A DNA stretch of 21,638 bases from a virus, in the IMG/VR virus record IMGVR_UViG_3300042691_010165, positions 1-21,638 of that record. One strand, written 5' to 3'. The notes below the pieces were generated by a model, which was given only the letters and a program-made list of their open reading frames with translations, made no database searches and was not told where the DNA came from. This document shows positions 13,508 to 19,828 of this stretch, in pieces (the stretch's first letter is position 1; each line of letters opens with the position of its first letter). The position numbers were made by a program, and so were the translations under genes.

Positions 13508-16045
13508 TTATTGTGCACGTGGATTGGGATTGATACCGGTGCCCGTACTTACACCGATTCTTTCGCCAGTCGCCACCTCTAAGGCAGCGAGTTGCTTGGC
13601 TGTTTGGTTGTCGGACTCGTTCATCTCGAGGCGAGCACGGATCTGGGCTTGTGTGCGGCGATCCTCGGCCTCTTGACGCATGAGTTCCTTCTTGAATTCT
13701 TCTTGCAGCTCTGCCATCCGCTGCTGAATCTCTTGCAGACGTTCTTGGCTCTTGGCCTGAATCTCCATGGCCTTGGCTTGAGTGTCTGATTGCAGCTTGG
13801 CTTGCTTGAACTGCGCATCGGCCTGGTCTCTGGCTTGCTGGGCCTCGACCTGCTTCTGCATGACGCCGATCCGAGGATCTGGCGGCGGAGGCGGTGCGAA
13901 TTGCTGCAAGGTCTGAATGGCTTGCTCGATGATCTGTGGCAGGCTGCTGAAGGCCTCGTCTGCTTGCTTGGTGACCACTTGGGACGTGGCTGCCAGTACT
14001 TGGTCCAGGCTCTTCTTCTCTTCGGTCGAGGCGTCCTTCTGAATCTCGCCAATGTCGACTTCGGCAGCATCTGAAGCTTCCTCGAAGATCTGGTTCGCAT
14101 ACCACAGCACCATGTGCTCTTTAACGTGATCAAGCAGCAATGGCAGGGCAGTAGATCCAATGATCCGGTTGCCACCAAACATCGGGCTGGTGATGAAGTC
14201 AAGGTGCACTTGCAAGTGGGCCAGGTGATCTTGCTCAGGGAACGCGACGATCGGACGGCGCATCGTGGCTGCGATGTTCTCGTTGACTGCATTCAGCTCC
14301 AATGGCTGCTGCTTCGGCAACAAGAGCTCCTTGCCCTGAGGAATCTTGAGACGCTCCAAGAACATCTCTTCAACCTTGCGGAGGTCATAGAGCTGTGGCA
14401 TGGCCTGGGCACGCTGCATGACAGCCTGTACCTGGGCAAAGCGCTGGGCTTCACTGAAGATGTTGGGATCTGAGACTGGCACGACATTCATCGGGCCTTC
14501 GAAATCGCTGCGCTTAACTAGCAGCTCGCCTGTTTCGTCAACGACTTCTGACTCTTCAAGGTAGGTCTTATTGAGGCGGAACAAGAGCTTCAATACACGA
14601 GCCATGGCATCATGCATACGAGCATGAATGGCTGAGAATACCACCATGCCTTGCTCAAGACGAGCCAAGGTTGTACCGACTGGCGTATTGGCGTTGCTGT
14701 CTGCAAGCTCTTCAAATGTGGTGCGAACCACGCTTTGTGATGAGTCAACCAAGAACCCGAGCAGCTGGTACAGGACCGGGCTTGGCGGGTTGTATGGCAT
14801 GGCCATGAGCACCTTGCGGATGTCGTCTTGGCCGAAGCTGCCTTCGATCTCCTTGACTTCGGTCGGGTCGACGCGGTCTGTTTGACCACCAGCACCTGAC
14901 TTGAGCTTCAAGAGACCTGGGAAGTTGTTGATGTGGGCAGAATCAAGCAGGGCTCGAAGTGCACCAGTTGCTGCGGCACTCAGGCCACCGATCATGTGAA
15001 TCAGGCCGATTGGGTAAGCACCACGCCAAGGTACGAATGGGAACTCAACTAACCAATACATCTCTTGCTTGGTCTCGTCTTCCTCTTCCCAGTTGCGATA
15101 GATGCTGAGAATTCGCTGCGTAGACTTGTCGATGCTGATGATGTATGGTGCCAATCCGTCCTTGTTCTCAAGGTCCATGATGATGTAGCACTCGAACACG
15201 GTTCTGAGACCATCGACGTTGTATGTGTCGGCTGACCGTCCTTCGATCTTGTCGTTAGCTTTGGCAGCCTTGGACTCTTCAGGAGGCAATGGGTCAACGG
15301 CCAAGTCGACATCGAGGTACATACCAGCTTCAATGCGCTTCTGGTACTCGATCTTCGTGAGGTATTGGACGTGGGTCTTTCGCTCGGCTGTGTAGAAGTT
15401 TGTCGCTGCGAATGGCAGGTACACATCATCGATGGGCACGAACATTGGCATTGGCTTCTTGCGGTTCACGTCCCAAGTGATCTTGAGATACTGACCGCCG
15501 CCTAAGGGGAGCTGGGTTGCTAGCTGCTCGAGCTCAGCTCTGAACTCAGGCATCTGCTGAGTCATCTGCCAGTTGAGGTAACGCGTGATGCGCTGGGACT
15601 TTTCTACTTTCTCAAGGGTTGGATCGCCGACGATCTTTTCTTTAGCAGGACCATCAGGCGGGAACATCTCTTTCATGACACGAGCTGCAAAGTCCACGCA
15701 AGCTTGAGTCAACATCGGATGCACAACTTTCGAGGCTCCAGTGAACGAAGCACCGCCAGGAGCATCATCACCAAGGCCAGTACGTCTCAGGCCTTCCTCA
15801 TACTGCTCGTCGCGACGTTTACGAGCTTCCTTATCTTTCTCAATCAGGTCGCAGACACTTGAACCAAGGCCAGACAGCTGGATTGGCGGCATGGTCTCGG
15901 CAAGGTTTGCATAAAACTCAGATTCAGCTGGCGTTGGACTCTCGTCCAAGGTGACCATTGCGCCACCGTCTTCGGTATCCTCGACGTCGTTTTTCTCGTC
16001 CGGAAGGTCGATCATCTCGCCTAGTTCTTCGTCACGTTCTGCCAT
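13508..16045 (-). CDS. Portal protein
   Basis: The 845-residue product is a large portal of the type seen in podovirus-like aquatic phages. After an acidic N-terminus come GASFTGASKVVHPMLTQACV and FAARVMKEMFPPDGPAKEKI (about 98-137), NWQMTQQMPEFRAELEQLAT (158-177), LGGGQYLKITWDVNRKKPMP and the VPIDDVYLPF motif (203-212). The middle (AAATGALRALLDSAHINNFP) likely holds the stem and crown helices. The C-terminal ~150 residues are a Gln/Glu/Ala-rich coiled-coil (QEEFKKELMRQEAEDRRTQA), possibly the barrel. It forms the dodecameric DNA gate at the capsid vertex and follows the terminase by 12 bases. Many antisense and off-frame open frames lie over it and are shadows. Confidence 0.9.
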   Translation of the reverse strand: MAERDEELGEMIDLPDEKNDVEDTEDGGAMVTLDESPTPAESEFYANLAETMPPIQLSGLGSSVCDLIEKDKEARKRRDEQYEEGLRRTGLGDDAPGGASFTGASKVVHPMLTQACVDFAARVMKEMFPPDGPAKEKIVGDPTLEKVEKSQRITRYLNWQMTQQMPEFRAELEQLATQLPLGGGQYLKITWDVNRKKPMPMFVPIDDVYLPFAATNFYTAERKTHVQYLTKIEYQKRIEAGMYLDVDLAVDPLPPEESKAAKANDKIEGRSADTYNVDGLRTVFECYIIMDLENKDGLAPYIISIDKSTQRILSIYRNWEEEDETKQEMYWLVEFPFVPWRGAYPIGLIHMIGGLSAAATGALRALLDSAHINNFPGLLKLKSGAGGQTDRVDPTEVKEIEGSFGQDDIRKVLMAMPYNPPSPVLYQLLGFLVDSSQSVVRTTFEELADSNANTPVGTTLARLEQGMVVFSAIHARMHDAMARVLKLLFRLNKTYLEESEVVDETGELLVKRSDFEGPMNVVPVSDPNIFSEAQRFAQVQAVMQRAQAMPQLYDLRKVEEMFLERLKIPQGKELLLPKQQPLELNAVNENIAATMRRPIVAFPEQDHLAHLQVHLDFITSPMFGGNRIIGSTALPLLLDHVKEHMVLWYANQIFEEASDAAEVDIGEIQKDASTEEKKSLDQVLAATSQVVTKQADEAFSSLPQIIEQAIQTLQQFAPPPPPDPRIGVMQKQVEAQQARDQADAQFKQAKLQSDTQAKAMEIQAKSQERLQEIQQRMAELQEEFKKELMRQEAEDRRTQAQIRARLEMNESDNQTAKQLAALEVATGERIGVSTGTGINPNPRAQ

Positions 16046-16057
16046 TCAATTCTCCGG

Positions 16058-17536
16058 TCAAGCTGCGTAGGGATTCACTAGCTGTGGTTTATACTCTGCT
16101 GCTTTGCTTCGGTCCATGACGGGCTTAGTGACAGACACATAGCCACGGTCCGCCAATAGGCGCAAGGCTTGTGTTGTACTGTCCACAAAGTCATCATGCT
16201 TAATTGATCCCTCACCTGTAAAACTGCAAAGCTGCGAAATAAGTGGTTCAGCCCAGGAACGTGGATTCCCAGGCCGCTTGTCAGATTCTACTACCCAAAC
16301 GAATCCGTGTGCAAATAAATGTGAGACTGCATGCAACCGCTGGAGCTTGTCTGCTCGTCCAGGGTTGTATGGATAGGCCAAGATGTCCTCACGGGCTAGC
16401 ATCTGGCGGAGGCTGATTCCTGATCCCTTGTCCTCGATAATCAGCAAGTCTGGGCTTCGGCCTGTCAGGTAGGACTGCTTTGGACCAATGATTGGCTTGA
16501 TCATGGGCTTCATGTCCTCGTCACCATACCTAACGACGTACTCCTTTTTGACCCGTTCGATTAAGCCGGGCAGTCCAAGGTGCTCTTGCCAGCAGTCAAG
16601 CAGCAGGAAGGCTGGCTTCTTGTCGTGCCTGAACACGCCCCAGACTGAACAGGCTGTAGGGTCGGGGTCATGGGTCTTACGGTCAATGGACTTCTCTGTG
16701 AAGGCCGTGTCAAGGCTCATGACGATGTATTCGAGAGGCGGGATCGGCTTGTCCTTGGGCCATAGCTTCAGCCAGCTGCGCTTGATGACGCCTGACTCTT
16801 CTGGGTCAATGACCTCGGCGTGGATCTCTTGGCGGCCTAACTGCGTGCCTTCGTACTGGGTAATCTCGTCAAGGAATGACTTGGCTAGGTTCGCAGCATT
16901 GTCATACGTTGATCCTCGAGTCACCAGGACCTTGGACTTCGGAGCCTGGGCATCCTTAAGCAGCTTACGAACTAGCTCAATCGGGCGCGGGGTCGTGGTC
17001 ACGACGACCTGGGGATTATCACCGAGACGCAAGCCGAACCGCATCATGTCCCAGGTTTCCTCGCAGTATTGCCAAGCAGCCAGCTCATCACACCAGACTC
17101 GGTGGAACTGCGGACCGCGCAGACGGCTAGGTTCCTCGGCCGAGAAGCCACGGATCGATGAGCCATTTGTCAGGGTCAGCTCACCCAGGCTCTTGTTATG
17201 GTTAGCAATGATGCTTGGAGGCAGGATCGAGAGCAGACCAGATTCACCCTCAAAGCAAACGCCTCGGATGTCAGAGCTTGTTGGTGCAATGACCCCGCAG
17301 CGAACACCTGGGTTGGCTGCTGCGTAGCTCGCGATGTCCTCAGCCCCGGTCCTTGTCTTACCAAACCCGCGACCAGCCAAGATCAACCAGATCGACCAAT
17401 CACCATCAGGGGTTCGTTGTTCAGGCCTTGCAGAAGCTTTCCATTTGAGCTTCCATGCAAGCAGCTCAAGGTCCTCGACATCAAGGTGCGCGAGGTTTGT
17501 TTGAATGACCGTGAGCTCTGACGGCGAGAGGATCAT
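16058..17536 (-). CDS. terL: Terminase large subunit
   Basis: The 492-residue packaging motor has an N-terminal ATPase with Walker A AGRGFGKT (54-61), Walker B VWCDE (147-151) and a coupling-type TTTPRP motif (180-185). The C-terminal nuclease has its first acidic residue in SLDTAF (Asp276), IIEDKGSG (Glu368, Asp369) and the last acidic cluster in KHDDFVDS (Asp448, Asp449, Asp452). It cuts concatemeric DNA and drives it into the prohead through the portal. It starts by ATGA overlap with the small terminase candidate. The length is normal for the family. Phage-type packaging strategy (headful, cos or direct terminal repeats) cannot be told from the sequence here. Confidence 0.97.
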   Translation of the reverse strand: MILSPSELTVIQTNLAHLDVEDLELLAWKLKWKASARPEQRTPDGDWSIWLILAGRGFGKTRTGAEDIASYAAANPGVRCGVIAPTSSDIRGVCFEGESGLLSILPPSIIANHNKSLGELTLTNGSSIRGFSAEEPSRLRGPQFHRVWCDELAAWQYCEETWDMMRFGLRLGDNPQVVVTTTPRPIELVRKLLKDAQAPKSKVLVTRGSTYDNAANLAKSFLDEITQYEGTQLGRQEIHAEVIDPEESGVIKRSWLKLWPKDKPIPPLEYIVMSLDTAFTEKSIDRKTHDPDPTACSVWGVFRHDKKPAFLLLDCWQEHLGLPGLIERVKKEYVVRYGDEDMKPMIKPIIGPKQSYLTGRSPDLLIIEDKGSGISLRQMLAREDILAYPYNPGRADKLQRLHAVSHLFAHGFVWVVESDKRPGNPRSWAEPLISQLCSFTGEGSIKHDDFVDSTTQALRLLADRGYVSVTKPVMDRSKAAEYKPQLVNPYAA

Positions 17537-17853
17537 TTGCTGTTCAGCTTCTCGATAAGTCCAGTGATTTGCTCGATGAGCTCGAGCTTGACTTCAACAG
17601 GTCCTCCATCAGGACCCGAGATCTCCACAGCTTTCTTCTTTGCGTAGCCGTACTGGACTACGTCTTTCATGCAGTCTTTGCGGACGTCCAGCGGATTGTT
17701 GGGGTCGAAGGCCATCTCTGCCAAGGCTTCGAGGGGATCGCCGTGCTTCTCGACGATCTTGTCAAAGGTCTCTTGACGTTCAACGGTGCGCTTGTTCAGC
17801 GAACCCTTCTTCCTTCCAGATCCATCTGGTTTAACGCCTTTCTGAAATGGCAT
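17533..17853 (-). CDS. Terminase small subunit-like DNA-binding protein
   Basis: This 106-residue product starts MPFQKGVKPDGSGRKKGSLN with a basic KGxxPxGSGRKKGSxNK motif like the one in phage small terminases and DUF5681-type proteins. It continues with a helical core (FDKIVEKHGDPLEALAEMAF, then LDVRKDCMKDVVQYGYAKKK) and ends VEISGPDGGPVEVKLELIEQ plus a short helix. The pairing with TerL by a four-base ATGA overlap, and position as first gene of the late operon, support a small terminase that recognises the packaging site, which may lie in the non-coding stretch just upstream. Length is at the short end for TerS. AGGAG precedes the ATG. A classic helix-turn-helix is not obvious. Confidence 0.75.
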   Translation of the reverse strand: MPFQKGVKPDGSGRKKGSLNKRTVERQETFDKIVEKHGDPLEALAEMAFDPNNPLDVRKDCMKDVVQYGYAKKKAVEISGPDGGPVEVKLELIEQITGLIEKLNSK

Positions 17854-17928
17854 AGCAGGCTCCTCACAGTTCTAAGTTGTTTCTATTTTAGATCGGACTG
17901 CGTGAAAGCGTACATAGGCGAATCAAAA

Positions 17929-17951
17929 TCCCTATAGTGTATATTTTTCAG
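17929..17951 (-). promoter_or_regulatory. T7-like phage RNA polymerase promoter candidate for the late operon
   Basis: Read on the minus strand the site is GAAAAATATACACTATAGGG followed by ATT. Its CACTATAGGGA (17939 to 17929) matches the -7 to +4 core of the T7 consensus without mismatch, and the upstream part agrees at some more positions but not in the specificity loop contact region. Transcription would start about 80 bases upstream of the terminase small subunit and run leftward through all head and tail genes. No convincing sigma-70 -35/-10 pair is seen at the same place. No polymerase gene lies in the window, so this remains a candidate. Confidence 0.5.
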
Positions 17952-17952
17952 C

Positions 17953-18060
17953 CATAACTAAGAAAAGCTATCCATTTAAGTACTTGATTTTATTCGTTCG
18001 TTCGTTCGTCTTCTAGACCACGCGAGACCTTAACTGGTTGAATTGATTCACTTAGTTATG
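17953..18060. repeat. 10-bp inverted repeat flanking the tandem repeat
   Basis: CATAACTAAG at 17953-17962 has its exact reverse complement CTTAGTTATG at 18051-18060. The arms are 88 bp apart and enclose the (TTCG)4 array. They could be paired operator half-sites or the base of a long stem; the sequence alone cannot tell. Confidence 0.6.
17993..18008. repeat. (TTCG)4 tandem repeat
   Basis: Four exact copies of TTCG (CGAA on the other strand) follow each other in the control region. A minus-strand TAAAAT lies right beside the array, so the repeats would form the spacer of a weak sigma-70 promoter if that hexamer were used; no good -35 is present. Copy number may vary by slippage. Confidence 0.8.
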
Positions 18061-18065
18061 CCTCT

Positions 18066-18087
18066 AAAAACCTCCTATAGGGTTTTT
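18066..18087. terminator. A5/T5 hairpin with CTATAGGG core
   Basis: AAAAACC (18066-18072), an eight-base loop TCCTATAG and GGTTTTT (18081-18087) form a symmetric stem that reads as a weak bidirectional intrinsic terminator. Its loop-side CTATAGGG (18075-18082, plus strand) is also the core of the T7-like site at 17929-17939. A terminator between divergent genes is odd, so it may instead be a regulatory stem or insulator. Confidence 0.4.
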
Positions 18088-18149
18088 CCGAACGAGTCTA
18101 CTGATCCCCGGACCATTTTTCACAAATAATCGCGCGACTTGTACAACTT

Positions 18150-18158
18150 TGATATAAT
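18150..18158 (+). promoter_or_regulatory. Extended -10 promoter for plus-strand gene
   Basis: TGATATAAT is a perfect TGN-TATAAT extended -10 element of the host sigma-70 type. No matching -35 occurs 16-18 bases upstream, as is usual for extended -10 promoters. Start of transcription would be near 18165, giving a leader of about 40 bases with AAGGAG at 18193-18198 before the ATG. Confidence 0.75.
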
Positions 18159-18203
18159 CTAAGTGAGCGCATTGTGCCTCAAACAATCAACCAAGGAGCA
18201 AGT

Positions 18204-18650
18204 ATGTCACGTCCTGTAGAAGCATCATCGGCACTCGACTTAGACACCATCAAGATTCTCTTGTGGGCCAGTGAGTATGGATCAGGCCATCCCAACATCA
18301 GCAGACTCTATGACCGCGAAGCAGAGGACGGGCTGCCCATCAGCCGTGGCACCTTCTTCAACGCCATCAAGGGTCGCAAGGTCACGAACCACGTGATCGC
18401 AGCTATTGACGAACTGATCGCCATCCGTGGCTGGCAGTCCCAGTACCTAGATCATTGCCGAGAAGAACACAAGCGCCGCGTCGTTAAGGCCTTCGAAAGC
18501 CCCATGTCTTACTGCTCTGTGTGCGGTCACGCTTGCCCTAATTGCGGAGGTCCAAGGACCGAGAAGCGGCGCAAGGCTGTCAAGGATTACCTGAAGCAAG
18601 ACCCGTTAGACCTTGGCTGCAAGCTGCGAGAAGCTACGCAAGACGACTAA
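18204..18650 (+). CDS. Putative HTH plus zinc-knuckle DNA-binding protein (divergent regulator candidate)
   Basis: This is the only plus-strand gene in the window; the product has 148 residues. ATG 18204 has AAGGAG five bases upstream; an in-frame GTG at 18174 has none. Residues 11-75 are helical (DLDTIKILLWASEYGSGHPN ... ISRGTFFNAIKGRKVTNHVI), where ISRGTFFNAIKGRK resembles a recognition helix of a helix-turn-helix. Residues 104-114 read CSVCGHACPNC, a compact four-cysteine zinc knuckle, followed by a basic helix (GPRTEKRRKAVKDYLKQD). The host-type promoter suggests early expression. Position opposite the late operon, with repeats between, suggests it may bind the control region and govern late transcription. 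Family not recognised; alternatives are a replication or packaging accessory protein. Confidence 0.8.
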   Translation: MSRPVEASSALDLDTIKILLWASEYGSGHPNISRLYDREAEDGLPISRGTFFNAIKGRKVTNHVIAAIDELIAIRGWQSQYLDHCREEHKRRVVKAFESPMSYCSVCGHACPNCGGPRTEKRRKAVKDYLKQDPLDLGCKLREATQDD

Positions 18651-18668
18651 CCACGTACTGCGAAGGAT

Positions 18669-18693
18669 AAAAAAGAGGGCCTCTAGGGCCCTC
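18669..18693 (-). terminator. Intrinsic terminator ending the leftward accessory operon
   Basis: On the minus strand GAGGGCC, loop CTAGA and GGCCCTC form a seven-pair GC stem followed by TTTTTT. It stops leftward transcripts 50 bases after the last accessory gene and before they run antisense into the plus-strand gene. On the plus strand the same stem lacks a uridine run, so it would serve that gene poorly. Confidence 0.85.
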
Positions 18694-18742
18694 AAATACT
18701 CCACACGTGAATGGCAACTGCTGTGGATAGGTTCATCTTACA

Positions 18743-18988
18743 TCAGATTTCCTGGTCAGAACGCCTCTTTCGAGACTTCTTTCGGACCTGCTGCTGGAAA
18801 TCGTCCAGCTCTTTTTGAGCCGAATGAATAGCTCTCTTGAGCAGTGGCGATGATTCGGCTGAGCAGTTGCTGCATGTCTTCGATTCGTTCGTTTCTGGCT
18901 TTAAGCTCCGCCTCCAGTCGGTGAATCTCTGACATAGCATCGCCCAGCAGAAGGTCAAGCTCGTGGTAACTTTTCTGATCCATTTCAT
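18743..18988 (-). CDS. Alternative overlapping frame, basic C-terminus
   Basis: This 81-codon frame starts at ATG 18988 in an ATGA overlap with the stop of the 19-residue membrane peptide. Its first half (MKWIRKVTTSLTFCWAMLCQ) looks like a shadow, but its last 35 residues (LLKRAIHSAQKELDDFQQQV, then RKKSRKRRSDQEI) look like a natural charged helix. It may be a small overlapping gene, or hold the true end of the gene in the neighbouring frame if a +1 frameshift occurs near 18835. No strong ribosome site is visible. Confidence 0.3.
   Translation of the reverse strand: MKWIRKVTTSLTFCWAMLCQRFTDWRRSLKPETNESKTCSNCSAESSPLLKRAIHSAQKELDDFQQQVRKKSRKRRSDQEI
18756..18983 (-). CDS. Small coiled-coil protein of unknown function
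   Basis: This 75-residue frame starts at ATG 18983, one base after the stop of the 19-residue membrane peptide (TGAAATG), which fits re-initiation. Residues 1-50 (MDQKSYHELDLLLGDAMSEI, HRLEAELKARNERIEDMQQL) form a convincing amphipathic coiled-coil. After TAQES the reading (YSFGSKRAGRFPAAGPKEVS) loses that character, while the +1 frame continues a charged helix. Either the gene simply ends this way or a frameshift, natural or a sequencing error, joins the two. Function unknown; it is the last gene before the operon terminator. Confidence 0.5.
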   Translation of the reverse strand: MDQKSYHELDLLLGDAMSEIHRLEAELKARNERIEDMQQLLSRIIATAQESYSFGSKRAGRFPAAGPKEVSKEAF

Positions 18989-19044
18989 GATCCAACCAGT
19001 ACGGCCACCAGGCCTGCAATAAGTCCAAACAATACGTCAGCCAT
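18985..19044 (-). CDS. 19-residue membrane peptide candidate
   Basis: ATG 19044 is preceded by GAGGAG eight bases upstream and opens MADVLFGLIAGLVAVLVGS, which ends at TGA 18987-18985. The peptide is almost wholly a single hydrophobic helix. It overlaps the end of the acidic Cys-containing gene upstream and touches the two frames downstream by ATGA and TGAAATG junctions. It could be a tiny membrane protein or, by frameshift, the membrane anchor of the coiled-coil protein that follows. The strong ribosome site is the main support. Confidence 0.45.
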   Translation of the reverse strand: MADVLFGLIAGLVAVLVGS

Positions 19045-19231
19045 CAGGGTTCTCCTCTTCGTTGTCTTCTTCATCTTCAGGTTCCTCTTCTGTAAACTCA
19101 GCCTCGCAGCAGTCGCTTACCTCTTCAATTCGGATGTCCACGCCCTTGGCTCCCCAATATTCGTAGGCACCGATGCCAAAGTCAACTTCGACTATATTGC
19201 ATTCTTGCTTACAGGCGCAGCACCAGGTCAT
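19037..19231 (-). CDS. Small acidic Cys-containing protein
   Basis: This 64-residue protein starts at ATG 19231, where GGAGG lies eight bases upstream and the ATG overlaps the previous stop by one base (TGATG). It reads MTWCCACKQECNIVEVDFGI, then AYEYWGAKGVDIRIEEVSDC, CEAEF and an almost purely acidic tail (EEEPEDEEDNEEENPDG). Cysteines at 4, 5, 7, 11, 40 and 41 could form a zinc site of the CxxC ... SDCC kind common in small phage proteins. The acidic tail may mimic nucleic acid or stick to a basic partner; that is inference. Family not recognised. Confidence 0.75.
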   Translation of the reverse strand: MTWCCACKQECNIVEVDFGIGAYEYWGAKGVDIRIEEVSDCCEAEFTEEEPEDEEDNEEENPDG

Positions 19232-19470
19232 CAAAAGTTCCTCCGGTAGAACTCGTCTAAGCACTCCTCGAAGTTCTTAAACTGTCCGCCTTCGCCACCG
19301 TCGCGCTCGCCGATCCACACAGTCCCGTCATCGAGCTGCGTGATTCGGTAGGCGCCCACCACGACCGAAGACTTGCGGTAGATCAGCTCTTGCAGCTGAC
19401 TGCGGTTTACCACCACAAAATCCTCGGTCGCGTTTGGCTCAGTCAATTTTTCAACTTTGCTGCCGTTCAT
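19231..19470 (-). CDS. Small hypothetical protein
   Basis: This 79-residue product begins MNGSKVEKLTEPNATEDFVV. It contains NRSQLQELIYRKSSVVVGAY, RITQLDDGTVWIGERDGGEG and a charged end FKNFEECLDEFYRRNF. The alternation of beta strands and the DDGTVWIGERDGEGG turn suggests a compact alpha/beta domain. It has AAGGAG before its ATG, overlaps the preceding gene by ATGA and the next by TGATG. I do not recognise a family; phage accessory operons often carry such host-modifying small proteins. Confidence 0.75.
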   Translation of the reverse strand: MNGSKVEKLTEPNATEDFVVVNRSQLQELIYRKSSVVVGAYRITQLDDGTVWIGERDGGEGGQFKNFEECLDEFYRRNF

Positions 19471-19658
19471 GGCTGCTCCTTGGCCTGCCTCTCGACTTCT
19501 AGCATGGCGTCGGCAAACTTAAAGGCATCGCGGCAGGTCTCCCAAAGGTACCCATTACCGTGCACCTGGATCAGGGCTTGCATGGCCTTCGCTGCGTAAT
19601 AACGCCGTGCAGAGACCATCTCTACCACCGCCCCGTCTTCATATTCCTTCTGAGTCAT
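19467..19658 (-). CDS. Small hypothetical helical protein
   Basis: This 63-residue product reads MTQKEYEDGAVVEMVSARRY, YAAKAMQALIQVHGNGYLWE, TCRDAFKFADAMLEVERQAK and EQP. The pattern suggests two or three helices without a membrane segment. AAAGGAATGCT precedes the ATG, and both ends overlap neighbours by four bases (ATGA). The helix ending ADAMLEVERQAKE resembles the end of small phage proteins that share the same operon in aquatic phages, as far as I recall. No function can be given. Confidence 0.75.
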   Translation of the reverse strand: MTQKEYEDGAVVEMVSARRYYAAKAMQALIQVHGNGYLWETCRDAFKFADAMLEVERQAKEQP

Positions 19659-19822
19659 AGCATTCCTTTCTCGCGCATCTTGCGCTGTATTTGCTCTACG
19701 GCTTGTTGCTGGCCTGCCTTGAGCAAGGACAGAGCCACTTCGACCAAGATCGGTCTAATCTTCTTCAGCTGCTTCTCAACTAGCAGCTCAGCTACCTTCT
19801 CGAGGCGTTCTTTCTCAGTCAT
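19655..19822 (-). CDS. 55-residue helical protein
   Basis: From ATG 19822 the frame reads MTEKERLEKVAELLVEKQLK, KIRPILVEVALSLLKAGQQQ, AVEQIQRKMREKGML and ends with TGA overlapping the next ATG (ATGA). GAGGACC lies five bases before the start and overlaps the stop of the secreted Cys-rich gene. The product is a single long amphipathic, highly charged helix pair, likely oligomeric. No family is recognised. Tight coupling on both sides makes it a real gene despite its size. Confidence 0.7.
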   Translation of the reverse strand: MTEKERLEKVAELLVEKQLKKIRPILVEVALSLLKAGQQQAVEQIQRKMREKGML

Positions 19823-19828
19823 AGGTCC

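Larger units (their letters stand above)
17854..18203. promoter_or_regulatory. Non-coding control region between late genes and divergent gene
   Basis: This 350-bp stretch has no gene that I can support and is more AT-rich than its flanks. It holds the leader of the late operon, a T7-like promoter core on the minus strand, a 10-bp inverted repeat, a (TTCG)4 tandem repeat, a hairpin with A5/T5 ends, and an extended -10 promoter for the plus-strand gene. A packaging site or replication origin may also be here, given the neighbouring terminase, but no definite signature is visible. Confidence 0.7.

Noticed and set aside
13425-14105. Minus-strand frame of 226 codons overlapping the portal C-terminus
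   Set aside because: It is a shifted reading of the Gln/Glu-rich coiled-coil; the portal frame is supported by its protein motifs and ribosome site.
16488-17327. Long plus-strand open frame (279 codons) across the large terminase gene
   Set aside because: It is the antisense of a gene with intact catalytic motifs, has no ribosome site and codes a Ser/Arg-rich low-complexity product.
17993-18008. Start of a CRISPR array or iteron origin
   Set aside because: Only four copies of a four-base unit without spacers; too short for either.
18139-18144. TTGTAC as -35 box for the plus-strand promoter
   Set aside because: The spacing to TATAAT is only eight bases; the extended -10 element explains the promoter better.
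18743-19044. Rz/Rz1 spanin pair
   Set aside because: No lipobox signal in either downstream frame and no endolysin nearby; the likeness rests only on helix plus coiled-coil order.
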